Shown: positions 10,948-20,653 of the stretch, piece by piece
Layout: each line of letters begins with the position of its first letter
Position numbering within the stretch: position 1 is the first letter of the stretch
DNA from: an uncultured beta proteobacterium
GTDB taxonomy: Bacteria; Pseudomonadota; Gammaproteobacteria; Burkholderiales; Burkholderiaceae
Length of the DNA stretch: 54,116 nt
Assembly: GCA_903821995.1 (NCBI GenBank)
Contig: CAIJNI010000036.1
Coordinates: forward strand, 1 to 54,116
Direction of reading: 5' to 3'
The notes under the pieces: model-generated
Told to the model about the DNA's origin: nothing
The model's input: only the letters and a program-made list of their open reading frames with translations
Database searches by the model: none
Program-made: the position numbers and the translations under genes

Positions 10948-11048
10948 TTACGTATTTTTTAATGCCGATTAATTTTGAGTTTTTCTAGGCAACTTCCCTA
11001 CCCAGCTACCATCTTAAAACGAAACCCTATGCTGACTACAAAAAAGTT

Positions 11049-11285
11049 CTATTTTTTATATTCTTCTGGAGTCAACGTTTTAAAAGATAATGCGTGAATT
11101 TCTTCTTTCATGCGCTCACCGAGCGCCGCATAAACCTTTTGATGCCTCTGAATTAATCGCAGGCCTTGGAAGGAGTCACTAACAATCGTCGCAAAAAAGT
11201 GTTGGCCATCACCCTGAACTTCGACATGGGTGCAATCTAGACCACTCTGTATGTATTCTTTAATTTGTTCTGGTGTAGGAAACAT
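11049..11285 (-). CDS. ibaG: BolA/IbaG-family protein
   Basis: This is a small 78-residue BolA-family protein. The family shares a KH-like fold and partners monothiol glutaredoxins in iron-sulfur or iron handling. The core VEVQGDGQHFFATIVSDSF and the helix QRHQKVYAALGERM are recognisable, and the conserved His ligand is in the RHQKVY region. Adjacency to murA and to the mla genes points to the IbaG (YrbA) branch. A 119-base gap to murA shows no obvious gene or terminator. Confidence 0.85.
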   Translation of the reverse strand: MFPTPEQIKEYIQSGLDCTHVEVQGDGQHFFATIVSDSFQGLRLIQRHQKVYAALGERMKEEIHALSFKTLTPEEYKK

Positions 11286-11319
11286 TGTTTTGTTTTATTC
11301 TTTTTAATGATGTTGTTTA

Positions 11320-12135
11320 TTAATATCTAAGCTTATAACCCGTTTTAAGCATCCGCAGTGCGATCAGGGCAACAACAATAAAACATCCTGAAACAACGGC
11401 AAAGCTAAGAAGTGGGGATACGTCGGAATCGCCAAAAAATCCATATCTAAAACCATCAATCATGTAAAAGAATGGATTAAAGTGAGAAACCATAAGCCAA
11501 AATTTGGGAAGGGAGTTAATTGAATAAAACACCCCAGAAAGCATAGTAGCTGGCATGATAATAAAATTTTGTGAGGCTGCTAACTGGTCAAACTTATCAG
11601 CCCAAATACCTGCAATTAGTCCCATTGCCCCCAGCAAGGAAGCTCCAAGGATGGCGAAGATGACTATCCACCATGGGGCGACAAAACTCAAATCAGAAAA
11701 CCATACTGTGACAAAAAAGACACCTGATCCAACCGCTAAGCCCCGAATGACTGCAGCAAGAACGTAAGCGGCAAAGAATTCAATATGAGATAAAGGGGCT
11801 AATAATACGAAGACTAAATTACCCGTAATTTTTGATTGAATTAGCGAGGATGAGGTATTAGCAAAGGCGTTTTGCAGCACGCTCATCATGACAAGCCCTG
11901 GGACTAGAAATGCAGTGTAATTATGCCCATAAATTTTAGGGCTATTTTCAAGAACATGTCCAAAGATGAGAAGATACAAAATAGCAGTTAACACTGGCGC
12001 CGCTACTGTTTGAAAGGCAACTTTATAAAAACGTTTTACCTCTTTATAAAAGAGTGCAATAAACCCGCTTTGAATTTTTGCCTCTGGCAACTTCAAGGAA
12101 ACAGCCATCTTTTTGGACTCTGTGGGCTCTGACAT
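11320..12135 (-). CDS. yadH: ABC-2 type exporter permease (YadH-like)
   Basis: This inner-membrane permease of the ABC-2 family has six hydrophobic segments and the family motif around residues 185-220 (FIIMPATMLSGVFYSINSLP). It is 271 residues long. It pairs with the ATPase encoded just upstream, overlapping it by one base (TAATG). The substrate of YadGH-type exporters is not established. The link to mla, ibaG and murA suggests an envelope function, but that is only inference. Confidence 0.88.
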   Translation of the reverse strand: MSEPTESKKMAVSLKLPEAKIQSGFIALFYKEVKRFYKVAFQTVAAPVLTAILYLLIFGHVLENSPKIYGHNYTAFLVPGLVMMSVLQNAFANTSSSLIQSKITGNLVFVLLAPLSHIEFFAAYVLAAVIRGLAVGSGVFFVTVWFSDLSFVAPWWIVIFAILGASLLGAMGLIAGIWADKFDQLAASQNFIIMPATMLSGVFYSINSLPKFWLMVSHFNPFFYMIDGFRYGFFGDSDVSPLLSFAVVSGCFIVVALIALRMLKTGYKLRY

Positions 12136-12896
12136 TAGTTAGACTCCGCCATAATTTTTACAAAAACAGCCTCAAGATCCGCAGCACCATCATCGCCGAG
12201 TAATTTAGGCGGCAATCCAGCAGGGCGATGTTTCGCAAGAAGATTTTCAGTTGTATCTAGTGCGACTAAACGCCCCTGTTTCAACATAGCAATCCGGCCA
12301 CATAGAGCCTCAGCTTCTTCAAGATAGTGGGTGGTAAGTAATATCGTATGACCTTCCTGATTAAGGCGACTAATAAATTGCCACAAGGATTTTCTTAATT
12401 CCACATCAACACCTGCAGTAGGTTCGTCAAGAATAATGACGGGCGGCCTGTGAACTAAAGCCTGAGCTACAAGCACCCGGCGTTTCATCCCCCCAGACAG
12501 AGAACGCATATTAGCGTCAGCTTTGGTTGTTAAATCAAGATTGGCCATCACTTCGTCAATCCATGCGTCATTTTTTCGTAAGCCAAAATATCCCGACTGA
12601 AATTGCAATGTTTCTCGTACAGTAAAAAAGGGATCAAAAACGAGCTCTTGAGGGACCACGCCTAATTGTCTTCTAGCAATTCTAAAGTCAGTCTGTACGT
12701 CATAGCCCATGACCTTCACGCTTCCTGAATCAGGCCGGCATAATCCTGCCATCGAAGAAATCAGTGTTGTCTTACCTGCGCCATTTGGGCCCAACAAACC
12801 AAAGAACTCCCCCTTAAGGACTTCAAAAGATACACCATCAAGAGCTTTGAGTGAGCCGTACTGCTTTCTGACTTCTTGAATTGAAATTGCTGCCAT
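12135..12896 (-). CDS. yadG: ABC exporter ATPase (YadG-like)
   Basis: This is the nucleotide-binding subunit of an ABC-2 exporter. The Walker A motif GPNGAGKT is at residues 36-43. The signature LSGGMKRR, Walker B VIILDEPTAGVD and switch His in LLTTHYLEEAE are all present. The protein is 253 residues. It overlaps mlaB upstream and the permease downstream by one base each (both TAATG), indicating translational coupling. The operon therefore joins this exporter to the Mla system. Confidence 0.92.
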   Translation of the reverse strand: MAAISIQEVRKQYGSLKALDGVSFEVLKGEFFGLLGPNGAGKTTLISSMAGLCRPDSGSVKVMGYDVQTDFRIARRQLGVVPQELVFDPFFTVRETLQFQSGYFGLRKNDAWIDEVMANLDLTTKADANMRSLSGGMKRRVLVAQALVHRPPVIILDEPTAGVDVELRKSLWQFISRLNQEGHTILLTTHYLEEAEALCGRIAMLKQGRLVALDTTENLLAKHRPAGLPPKLLGDDGAADLEAVFVKIMAESN

Positions 12897-13165
12897 TAGT
12901 CTTCCAAAACCTTTTTAAAATCAAATAACTCTTCCAAGCCATATACTCTTGCTAAAGTTTCTAATTTTTCAGGGCCGCCAACAATATGGAGTTCCGGTGA
13001 GATTCTTTTCCAAGCCATCAAAATCGCCAACACCGAAGAATCAAAGTCCTGCAGTTGTGATGCATCAACTAAGATGTCATCACTTTTTTTTAATTGCAGT
13101 AAACCTTCTTTTTGAATCTGCGTTGCATTCGAGTGATTAATACTGACTGGTAAGTGAATCATCAT
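12896..13165 (-). CDS. mlaB: MlaB, STAS-domain subunit of the Mla transporter
   Basis: MlaB is the cytoplasmic STAS-domain protein that binds MlaF and is needed for activity of the MlaFEDB lipid transporter. The 89-residue protein has the STAS signature DFDSSVLAILMAW in its middle, including the conserved Ser pair. Sequence alone could fit any small STAS protein. Its place directly after mlaC makes MlaB the sound call. Confidence 0.9.
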   Translation of the reverse strand: MMIHLPVSINHSNATQIQKEGLLQLKKSDDILVDASQLQDFDSSVLAILMAWKRISPELHIVGGPEKLETLARVYGLEELFDFKKVLED

Positions 13166-13180
13166 AGAGTTATTTTCTAT

Positions 13181-13894
13181 CTATTTAGCTTTTGCAAGTG
13201 CTGCATTTCTATCTTGCAAAAATTTTATCAACCCATCAATTCCATTTTGGTTAATTTGATTATTAAACTGACCGCGATAAGCCTCTATTAACCAAGCTCC
13301 TAGAACATTTATGTCAAAGACTCTCCAACCGTTTGGGGTTTTTTCTAAACGATAGTCTAGCGAAATAGGATCACCTTTATTAATAATTTGAGTACGAACA
13401 ACCACCTCATTATCTTCAGGGCTAGCTCTAAAAGGACGATAGATCACTGTTTGATCTCTGGCCTGACTAAGCGCTCCAGCGTAGGTCCTAATGAGTAAAG
13501 TTTTGAATTCAGTCGAAACTAACTTTTGTTGCTCTGGCGTAGCGTCCTTCCAATTGCGCCCCATAGCAAGTTGCGCAGTTTTTTGCAAATCAAAGTAAGG
13601 AACAATTTTTTGCTCAATCAAAATAATAATTTTAGGTATGTTTCCAGCCTGGATATCTTTATCTGCTTTAGCTGCAGTCATCACATCATTCACGACAAAT
13701 TTAACCAGACCATCAGGTGTTGATGCATCTGCGCTTTGTGCGAAGGCTTGTGAATGAATCAGGCCTGTTAACAACAAAAAGGTAATGACTGAAATTATTG
13801 ATCGTGTTGCCGTAACTAGAGATCTAAAATTTACAAGCCAAGGTTTAACTGTTAACTGGAAAAATTGCATCATTTGCAGCGCCATAAAAACCAT
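13181..13894 (-). CDS. mlaC: MlaC, periplasmic phospholipid carrier
   Basis: MlaC ferries phospholipids between MlaA at the outer membrane and MlaFEDB at the inner membrane. The Tgt2 domain spans about residues 58-225, with typical motifs GRNWKDATPEQQ, FKTLLIRTYAG and LDYRL. A hydrophobic signal segment at about 33-48 ends at SQAFAQ. The first 30 residues before it are unusually long for a signal peptide. The true start may be one of the internal Met codons (residues 4, 8 or 9); none has a clear ribosome binding site. Confidence 0.93.
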   Translation of the reverse strand: MVFMALQMMQFFQLTVKPWLVNFRSLVTATRSIISVITFLLLTGLIHSQAFAQSADASTPDGLVKFVVNDVMTAAKADKDIQAGNIPKIIILIEQKIVPYFDLQKTAQLAMGRNWKDATPEQQKLVSTEFKTLLIRTYAGALSQARDQTVIYRPFRASPEDNEVVVRTQIINKGDPISLDYRLEKTPNGWRVFDINVLGAWLIEAYRGQFNNQINQNGIDGLIKFLQDRNAALAKAK

Positions 13895-13918
13895 CCAAAA
13901 TATATATCTGAGCCCTAA

Positions 13919-13924
13919 ATTATA
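13919..13924 (-). promoter_or_regulatory. Candidate -10 element upstream of mlaC
   Basis: The minus strand carries a perfect TATAAT in the 78-base mlaA-mlaC gap. It would start transcription about 15-20 bases before the first mlaC ATG. No good -35 hexamer is found at the right distance, so this is a weak, possibly internal, promoter for mlaC-mlaB-yadGH. Confidence 0.3.
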
Positions 13925-13972
13925 GGCGTTTAAAGATAAGTTGCTATTTTTACATTCTTAAAAAGCTCCAGC

Positions 13973-14743
13973 TTACTTTAAGGTCGGCTGGACCTTAACT
14001 GGGAGAATTTCATCGTCATCCTCTTGCGGAGGTGGATTGCCATCATAAATCTTGTAACGACGCCTTTGAAAATAGGAATCCCTAATAAAACTATAGCGAT
14101 CAATAGCTGCGGAATCTAACAGTTCGGATGCACCAATAAACCTGACTCGCTGATCTACAACCCTAACCCCGGTAATCGAGTTTCGCAGAGGAATATCATT
14201 GATAAGATTGATCAAAATATCAGTTTCTAGATCAAACACCCAACCGACTGTATCTCTAACGCTACTGGCCCCAAGCAGAGGCAAAACCATATATGGTCCC
14301 TCACCAAAGCCCCAAACTGCAAATGTTTGACCAAAGTCTTCCGCATGTTTTTCCACTCCCGCCATCGAAGCAACGTCCATTATTCCGCCAAGACCCATCG
14401 TTGTGTTAACAAAAACGCGGATCAAATCATCTGTTGCTGACTTCGGTTTACCCTGCAAAAAATTATTGAGCGCCGTGTAAACGTCACCCACATTGGCAAA
14501 AATATTTGAAATTCCAGTCCGAACAGTCTCCGGCAAAACAAACTGATAGGCCCTTGCTATTGGTATGAGCAGATAGTCGTCTAAGCTCTGATTGAAAGCA
14601 AACACATTGCGATTCATAGCCTCCCATGGATCCTTCTTGCTTCTAATCTGCCCCTCTGGAATTGATGCGCAGCCAACTACAGTAAAAAGAATCACCCCAA
14701 GACAGATTGTCTTAAGTAATTTAAATACTTGGCAATACTTCAT
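13973..14743 (-). CDS. mlaA: MlaA (VacJ) outer-membrane lipoprotein
   Basis: MlaA removes mislocalised phospholipids from the outer leaflet of the outer membrane. The N-terminal signal ends in the lipobox TVVGC, with lipidated Cys25. The core DPWEAMNRNVFAFNQ and the ring and helix region GFGEGPYMVLPLLGASSVRD match VacJ. A polar, acidic C-terminal tail follows. It lies between mlaD and mlaC, where E. coli has no mlaA, and overlaps the mlaD stop by one base (TAATG). Confidence 0.96.
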   Translation of the reverse strand: MKYCQVFKLLKTICLGVILFTVVGCASIPEGQIRSKKDPWEAMNRNVFAFNQSLDDYLLIPIARAYQFVLPETVRTGISNIFANVGDVYTALNNFLQGKPKSATDDLIRVFVNTTMGLGGIMDVASMAGVEKHAEDFGQTFAVWGFGEGPYMVLPLLGASSVRDTVGWVFDLETDILINLINDIPLRNSITGVRVVDQRVRFIGASELLDSAAIDRYSFIRDSYFQRRRYKIYDGNPPPQEDDDEILPVKVQPTLK

Positions 14744-15225
14744 TATTGATTTGCCTTCTTCTCTTGACCTGAGTCTGCAGCCTTGTTGTATAAAAACTGG
14801 CTGATCAAGCTTTCTAAAACAATTGCTGACTGCGTTTGTGTGATTTTTGAACCTGCCAAGAGCAAATTATCATCACCCCCCGCTTCAATTCCTAAATACT
14901 GTTCCCCCAAAAGGCCTGAAGTTAATATCTTGGCCGAAGAGTCTTTTGGAAAATGAAACTGTTCATCTAAATTAATGGTAACGGTGGCTTGGAATGTTTT
15001 GTCATCAAAATCAATCGCGGCAACCCGACCAACAACAACACCGGCACTCTTTACAGGTGCGCGAGGCTTTAAACCGCCAATATTGTCAAATTTTGCAGTC
15101 ACAGAATAGCTTTTTTGAAAACTAAAGGTACTCATATTTCCGGCTTTAAGCGCCAAAAATAAGAGTGCTACTAAGCCAATAGCAACAAATAAGCCAACCC
15201 AAAAATCTAGTGAATTTCTTTTCAT
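14743..15225 (-). CDS. mlaD: MlaD, MCE-domain substrate-binding subunit
   Basis: MlaD anchors in the inner membrane through one N-terminal helix (residues about 9-27) and presents a single MCE domain (about 37-115) that forms a hexameric lipid tunnel. The motif YSVTAKFDNIGGLKPRAPVKSAGVVVGRV is typical (given here only as a family pattern spanning 40-68). At 160 residues it is the short, single-domain type. It follows mlaE by 41 bases. Confidence 0.95.
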   Translation of the reverse strand: MKRNSLDFWVGLFVAIGLVALLFLALKAGNMSTFSFQKSYSVTAKFDNIGGLKPRAPVKSAGVVVGRVAAIDFDDKTFQATVTINLDEQFHFPKDSSAKILTSGLLGEQYLGIEAGGDDNLLLAGSKITQTQSAIVLESLISQFLYNKAADSGQEKKANQ

Positions 15226-15266
15226 ATTCGTATTATCTTAGTTTATTAACGCTAAAAGTGATTTCC

Positions 15267-16058
15267 TTAGTTAGAAAACATCACCGCTGTGAGTAAAAAG
15301 TCTAAAGCAAGTACTGCCAGGGAAGAAATGACAACAGTCCTTGTGGTAGCTAAAGACACTCCCTCAGGTGTTGGTTTGCTTTGGTAACCTTGATATACAG
15401 CAATAAAAGTAACAGCAATACCAAAAACGACACTCTTTAATACCCCGTTGCCTACGTCTTGAATTACATCTACGCCACCTTGCATCTGCGCCCAAAAAGC
15501 GCCTTCATCTACCCCAATTAAAGGCACACCTACTAAATAACCTCCAATAATGCCTACGGCACTAAATATGGCGGCAAGGAGTGGCATTGCAATAATTCCT
15601 GCCCACAACCTTGGGGCTAGAACCCTTGCCAGCGGATCTACCGCCATCATCTCCATCGCAGCGAGCTGTTCCCCAGCTTTCATTAACCCAATCTCAGCGG
15701 TTAAAGAAGTTCCTGCGCGCCCCGCAAACAATAAAGCTGTGACTACTGGTCCCAACTCCCTTGTGAGCGAAAGAGCCACTAATAACCCTAGCGCCTGTTC
15801 TGATCCATAGCGGTTTAAGGTGTTATACCCTTGTAAGCCCAACACAAAGCCAACAAATAATCCTGAAATTGCAATAATGACAAAAGAGTAATTACCTAAG
15901 AAGAAGATTTGATCTAAAACTAATCTTGGTCTTTTTATCAAAGCTCCTGAGCGCGCCAAAACTGCTACAAAAGTTCGCGCAGCATGTCCTAATCCCTCCA
16001 GATTTTCTCTAACAAAAGAACCCAAGCGAATTAAAGCATTCAAAATAAATATTTTCAT
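15267..16058 (-). CDS. mlaE: MlaE, permease of the Mla lipid transporter
   Basis: MlaE is the inner-membrane permease that moves phospholipids in the MlaFEDB complex. The 263-residue protein has five to six hydrophobic segments and the family motif RELGPVVTALLFAGRAGTSL, followed by EIGLMKAGEQLAAMEMM. It overlaps the mlaF stop by four bases (ATGA). Confidence 0.97.
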   Translation of the reverse strand: MKIFILNALIRLGSFVRENLEGLGHAARTFVAVLARSGALIKRPRLVLDQIFFLGNYSFVIIAISGLFVGFVLGLQGYNTLNRYGSEQALGLLVALSLTRELGPVVTALLFAGRAGTSLTAEIGLMKAGEQLAAMEMMAVDPLARVLAPRLWAGIIAMPLLAAIFSAVGIIGGYLVGVPLIGVDEGAFWAQMQGGVDVIQDVGNGVLKSVVFGIAVTFIAVYQGYQSKPTPEGVSLATTRTVVISSLAVLALDFLLTAVMFSN

Positions 16059-16873
16059 TTACTTAATCCAAAATCTTTTGCAATTGCCATACCTGGATAA
16101 TGAAAAGGAACAGGCCCATCAGGTTGTGCATGAATGAACTGTTTAACAAATGGATCTGAAGACTTAGCTAATTCTTGAGGTATACCTTCTGCTGCTATTT
16201 TTCCATTAGCAATGAAATAAACATAGTCCGCTATAGCAAAAGTTTCTGGAACGTCATGCGTTACTAAAATACTTGTTGCACCTAAAGCATTATTCATCTC
16301 TTTGATTAATCGAGCGGTTACTCCAAGCGCTATTGGATCAAGCCCTGCAAAGGGCTCATCATACATAATCAGTGGAGGATCTAATGCAATCGCCCTAGCA
16401 AGAGCTACGCGCCGCGCCATGCCACCAGAAATTTGAGAAGGCATTAAGTCTCGCGCACTTCGAAGTCCTACAGCATTGAGCTTCATCATGACGAGGTCAC
16501 GAATCATAATCTCAGACATCTGTGTATGCTCCCTTAACGGAAAAGCGACATTTTCAAAAACACTGATATCTGTAAACAATGCGCCAAACTGAAAGAGCAT
16601 TCCCATGCGCCTACGCGCCTGAATTAACCCTTCATGATTTAACCCGCCTATTTCAACGGCATCAAAAATGACTTGCCCTGAATTAGCCCTAACTTGCCCA
16701 CCAATTAAGCGAAGGATTGTAGTCTTTCCGCACCCAGAGCCACCCATGACCGCGATCACTTTCCCGCGAGCAAATTCCATGTTCAATCCTGAAAGGATTT
16801 CTCTTTCACCCACGGCGTAAGAAAAACTAACATCTTTCAAAGAAACGATAGATTGGGATTGATTAGAAATCAT
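16055..16873 (-). CDS. mlaF: MlaF, ATPase of the Mla lipid transporter
   Basis: MlaF powers lipid transport through MlaE. The Walker A motif GGSGCGKT is at residues 44-51, counting from the ATG at 16873. The signature ISGGMARR, Walker B LIMYDEPFAGLDP and switch LVTHDVPE are intact. A TTG at 16912 would add 13 residues without family support, so I use the ATG. The protein is 272 residues. It is the first gene of mlaFEDACB and overlaps mlaE by four bases. Confidence 0.95.
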   Translation of the reverse strand: MISNQSQSIVSLKDVSFSYAVGEREILSGLNMEFARGKVIAVMGGSGCGKTTILRLIGGQVRANSGQVIFDAVEIGGLNHEGLIQARRRMGMLFQFGALFTDISVFENVAFPLREHTQMSEIMIRDLVMMKLNAVGLRSARDLMPSQISGGMARRVALARAIALDPPLIMYDEPFAGLDPIALGVTARLIKEMNNALGATSILVTHDVPETFAIADYVYFIANGKIAAEGIPQELAKSSDPFVKQFIHAQPDGPVPFHYPGMAIAKDFGLSK

Positions 16874-16958
16874 GGCCCTATTATCGTTCAATTTTATTTC
16901 AACATGTACCAATTAAGGGCTTTAAAAGATCCTACCCTCCGAGCTCATTTAAGAAGTT

Positions 16959-17768
16959 TTAATTGGCTGTGGCCATTAAAGCATCATCAAAGATCGCAAC
17001 CGCTCTAGTCCAACCCGCAGAAGCGCCTCGTATTTTATGTGGGAAACAGCTAATAAAAAATCCGTCCGGAGGGAGTGCCTCTAAATTATGTAACTTTTCT
17101 AAATGACAATACCCTATATCCCTTCCCGCTTTATGACCCTCCCAAATCAAACTCGAATCGTGAGTTTGTCCATATTTTTTGGCAGTGTGCACAAAAGGAG
17201 CATCCCAACTCCATCCATCGATACCGGTCAAACGAACGCCGCGCTCGAGCAAATACATTGTCGCTTCATACCCCATGCCGCAACCTGAACTCACATATTC
17301 AGGTTTGCCATACATCGAGCCAGCTCGTGTGTTGACCACCACAATATCTAAAGGCTTTAACTCATGATTAATGCGTTTGAGCTCATTTTCTACATCTTGG
17401 GCGGTAGCAACATACCCATCAGGAAAGTGTCTGAAATCTAACTTCACACCTGGAGCAAAACACCACTCTAGTGGAACCTGATCAATAGTAATCGAAGGTT
17501 TTTTATCGCCCAGAGCTTTATCCATCGTGCTATGAAAGTGGTATGGCGCATCTAAATGAGTTCCGTTATGTGTTGAAATAGTCGCGATTTCAACGGCCCA
17601 TCCTTCACCATCAGGTAACTCATTTTTTTGCAATCCTGGAAAAAAGGTTGCAATACGCTCAACTGTATCTTGATGCGTAAAGTACTCAATTTTTGGTTTA
17701 AATGATGGTGGGTCGCTTAAAACATCATTTTCTAAAAATATAGAAATGTCGATGAACTTTCTTGCCAT
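16959..17768 (-). CDS. Cyclase-family metal-dependent hydrolase
   Basis: This belongs to the cyclase/kynurenine-formamidase family (PF04199). The metal-binding motif HNGTHLDAPYHF is at residues 67-78. A second conserved block (WSWDAPF) and a later FISCFPHKIRGASAGWTRAVAIF are also typical of a plant- and bacteria-wide branch. The 269-residue protein has no signal peptide. An MFS transporter gene lies 65 bases upstream on the same strand, suggesting uptake followed by ring or amide hydrolysis of an unknown compound. No tryptophan-catabolism genes are nearby, so a kynurenine formamidase role is not supported. Confidence 0.8.
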   Translation of the reverse strand: MARKFIDISIFLENDVLSDPPSFKPKIEYFTHQDTVERIATFFPGLQKNELPDGEGWAVEIATISTHNGTHLDAPYHFHSTMDKALGDKKPSITIDQVPLEWCFAPGVKLDFRHFPDGYVATAQDVENELKRINHELKPLDIVVVNTRAGSMYGKPEYVSSGCGMGYEATMYLLERGVRLTGIDGWSWDAPFVHTAKKYGQTHDSSLIWEGHKAGRDIGYCHLEKLHNLEALPPDGFFISCFPHKIRGASAGWTRAVAIFDDALMATAN

Positions 17769-17833
17769 GTTGTGTCTCCAATTTTATTTATTTTTTATCA
17801 TATCGTAATTTTGTAAGCTATGTTTGCGTTAGC

Positions 17834-19069
17834 TTAAGCCAGTACAGGATTCAATAGAGAAGGGGGAGGGCGTGGCTTTGACAAAGCAAACAATGCCTGA
17901 GCAATCCCAGCAACTAAACCAACAGAAACCCCAATTTGTAAAGCAAGGTCGTAGGATCCCAAGGCGTCATACATGAGCCCACCTCCAAATGCGCCAACAA
18001 AGCTACCCAATTGATGCGCTATAAATGCAATACCTACCAACATCGCTTGCCATTTCACACCAAACATCTCGGCAATAGACCCCGATACTAATGGCACTAC
18101 ACCAAGCCATAAGAATCCAATATAAGCCGCAAAAATAAGCGTATTTGTCGGGCTTGGAATCACATAAAAGTAATAAGCAATTCCAATGGAACGTAAAACA
18201 TAGATCATCCCAAGTAAAAATAATTTGTTATATCGCCCGCCCATCCAACCAAAAAATAAACTACCTAGAGCATTAAACCCGCCTATAACAGCTAAAGACT
18301 GCGCACTAAGCATAGGGTCCAAGCCACAAAGGGCTAGATAGGATGGCAAATGCGTGGTCAAGAAAACCAGTTGCATGCCGCATACAAAATAGGCAATCGT
18401 CATTACAGTAAACGGTGGATATTTCAAAGCTTTAATAACGACTTTCATTGGCTTAATGTCATCATTTGCAGAGCCATCAAGAATCGGCTTTTGATCAACC
18501 CCCCCAGCATACCAAGCGCCTGGAATAATCAAAACAGCCATCACAATAAACCCAACCATCCCAATTCGCCAATCGAACTCTTGAGTTAACACTTGACCAA
18601 TAGGTGCGGCAATTAAGGCCCCTAAGGATCCGGCAGCAGAAACAAATCCCAAAATGAGGCTCCGCTTTTCAACCGGAACAGCTCTAGTTGCTACAGCCAT
18701 TCCAATGCCAGAACCGTTGCAAGCAAGTGCACAACCGATTAAAAATCCTGCGCCAATGGTAACCCCAATAACACCTTGAGCAGTTGCTAAAACAATGACA
18801 CCCAGCAGGTATAGAAAAGAGCCAATCATCATCACTTTTTTAAACCCGACCTTGATAGCCAATGCCCCAATAAAGGGTTGTGTTAACCCCCAAGATAAGT
18901 TTTGAATAGCGATAGCTAATGTGAATTGGGATACAGAAACGCCAAGATTTTGTGTAATGGGCGGCATGAACACACCTAAGCTTTGACGCATACCTGTACT
19001 GAGCGAAAGCATCAAAGAAACGCCAAGTAAAATAGGCAAGCTGGATTTAATCCACTGATTGTTATTCAT
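17834..19069 (-). CDS. Major facilitator superfamily transporter
   Basis: This 411-residue protein has twelve predicted membrane helices in two halves. The family loop pattern is weak; GAL...GFKKVMMIG after helix 2 is the closest match. The sequence GVSLMLSLSTGMRQSLGVFMPPIT in the first helix resembles the monocarboxylate/oxalate-formate (OFA/MCT-like) group, so an organic-acid substrate is plausible. That is inference only. It precedes the cyclase-family hydrolase gene and probably shares its transcript. Confidence 0.85.
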   Translation of the reverse strand: MNNNQWIKSSLPILLGVSLMLSLSTGMRQSLGVFMPPITQNLGVSVSQFTLAIAIQNLSWGLTQPFIGALAIKVGFKKVMMIGSFLYLLGVIVLATAQGVIGVTIGAGFLIGCALACNGSGIGMAVATRAVPVEKRSLILGFVSAAGSLGALIAAPIGQVLTQEFDWRIGMVGFIVMAVLIIPGAWYAGGVDQKPILDGSANDDIKPMKVVIKALKYPPFTVMTIAYFVCGMQLVFLTTHLPSYLALCGLDPMLSAQSLAVIGGFNALGSLFFGWMGGRYNKLFLLGMIYVLRSIGIAYYFYVIPSPTNTLIFAAYIGFLWLGVVPLVSGSIAEMFGVKWQAMLVGIAFIAHQLGSFVGAFGGGLMYDALGSYDLALQIGVSVGLVAGIAQALFALSKPRPPPSLLNPVLA

Positions 19070-19155
19070 TATTTATTATATTTATAGAACAAACTTCATT
19101 TTAGCTGTCCCTGCTAACTCTACATCAACCCGTGGAGATGAAACAAATTCTAATT

Positions 19156-20619
19156 CTATAGTGGTAAAACTGTAGTTCCCATCAAAAACTCATCAACAGC
19201 TCGAGCACATTGACGCCCTTCTCGAATCGCCCAAACAACGAGCGATTGACCACGGCGGATATCTCCCGCAGCAAATACTTTAGGTACATTCGTGTAATAC
19301 GCTTTTTCACCCTCAGTGCTAGACTTCGCATTACCGCGAGAGTCTTTTTCTACCCCAAAGCCACTGAGAATCTGTTGTGCTGGTGACACAAAACCCATTG
19401 CCAGCAAAACAAGATCTGCTTTCATTTCAAATTCGCTATCAGGCACTTCAGCCATCTTGCCATCTTTCCAGTCTAGACGGACACCAATAAGCTTCTCAAC
19501 TTTTCCATCTTTACCTTCAAAGCGTTTTGTTGCAACCGACCAATCCCGATCACATCCTTCTTCATGTGAAGAGGAAGTTCTTAACTTAGTCGGCCAGTAA
19601 GGCCAAACAAGCGGTTTATTTTCTTCCACAGGTGGCTGAGGCAGCAACTCAAACTGCGCTACCGATGAAGCACCATGACGATTTGAGGTCCCAACACAGT
19701 CTGATCCTGTATCGCCACCACCAATAACAATAATATGCTTTCCTTTTGCGCTAATTTCATTTTTAAAATCCCCTGCATTTTCTTTATTTTGCGGTATTAA
19801 AAACTCTAAAGCGTAATGTACCCCTTTAAGCTCTCTGCCTGGAACAGGTAAATCACGCGGTTGTTCAGCACCACCAGAAATAATGACTGCATCAAAGTCT
19901 TTCATCAATTGCTCTGGTGAAACGCGCTCTTGGGAATAATCTTTTATAAATGGGTCTAACTGTTCCTTACCTACAAACACTCCCGTTTTAAAGATGACCC
20001 CTTCGGCCTGCATCTGTTCAACGCGACGATCAATCAACCATTTTTCCATCTTAAAGTCTGGGATACCGTAGCGAAGCAAACCACCTACACGATCGTTCTT
20101 CTCATACAAAGTCACATCGTGACCCACTCGAGCCAATTGCTGAGCGGCGGCCATTCCCGCAGGACCAGATCCGACAATCGCTATTTTTTTTCCAGTTTTG
20201 TGTTTTGGTAGCTGTGGTTTAACCCAACCGTTTTCCCAAGCTTTATCAATAATGGCATGCTCAATCGACTTAATCCCAACTGGCTCTTCATGTATCCCTA
20301 ATGTGCACGCAGATTCACAAGGTGCTGGACAAATACGACCAGTAAACTCAGGAAAATTATTTGTGGAATGTAAAACTTCTATTGCCTGTTGCCAGTCTTG
20401 CTTGTATACCAAATCGTTAAAGTCCGGAATGATGTTATTGACTGGGCAACCATTATTACAAAATGGAATACCGCAATCCATGCATCTCGCTCCTTGAACT
20501 TTAGCCTCACTGTCAGTAAGCCCGGCCACAAACTCTTTGTAATGTTTTATACGAATCACCGGTGCTTCATAATGCTCTGATTGGCGTTCAAACTCCATAA
20601 AACCTGTCGCTTTTCCCAT
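19156..20619 (-). CDS. gltD: Glutamate synthase small (beta) subunit
   Basis: GltD passes electrons from NADPH to GltB. Cysteines for the iron-sulfur clusters are at 46, 49, 54 and 58 ([13 protein letters not shown]) and at 97, 101 and 105 (CPAPCESAC). The FAD-binding GSGPAG is at 150-155 and a second dinucleotide-binding [10 protein letters not shown] follows. I start at the ATG at 20619, which has GGAG six bases upstream; the TTG four codons earlier overlaps that site. The protein is 487 residues. It follows gltB by 34 bases. Confidence 0.96.
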   Translation of the reverse strand: MGKATGFMEFERQSEHYEAPVIRIKHYKEFVAGLTDSEAKVQGARCMDCGIPFCNNGCPVNNIIPDFNDLVYKQDWQQAIEVLHSTNNFPEFTGRICPAPCESACTLGIHEEPVGIKSIEHAIIDKAWENGWVKPQLPKHKTGKKIAIVGSGPAGMAAAQQLARVGHDVTLYEKNDRVGGLLRYGIPDFKMEKWLIDRRVEQMQAEGVIFKTGVFVGKEQLDPFIKDYSQERVSPEQLMKDFDAVIISGGAEQPRDLPVPGRELKGVHYALEFLIPQNKENAGDFKNEISAKGKHIIVIGGGDTGSDCVGTSNRHGASSVAQFELLPQPPVEENKPLVWPYWPTKLRTSSSHEEGCDRDWSVATKRFEGKDGKVEKLIGVRLDWKDGKMAEVPDSEFEMKADLVLLAMGFVSPAQQILSGFGVEKDSRGNAKSSTEGEKAYYTNVPKVFAAGDIRRGQSLVVWAIREGRQCARAVDEFLMGTTVLPL

Positions 20620-20653
20620 ATATTTCTCCAAATACTTCTTCTTGATTTATCTG

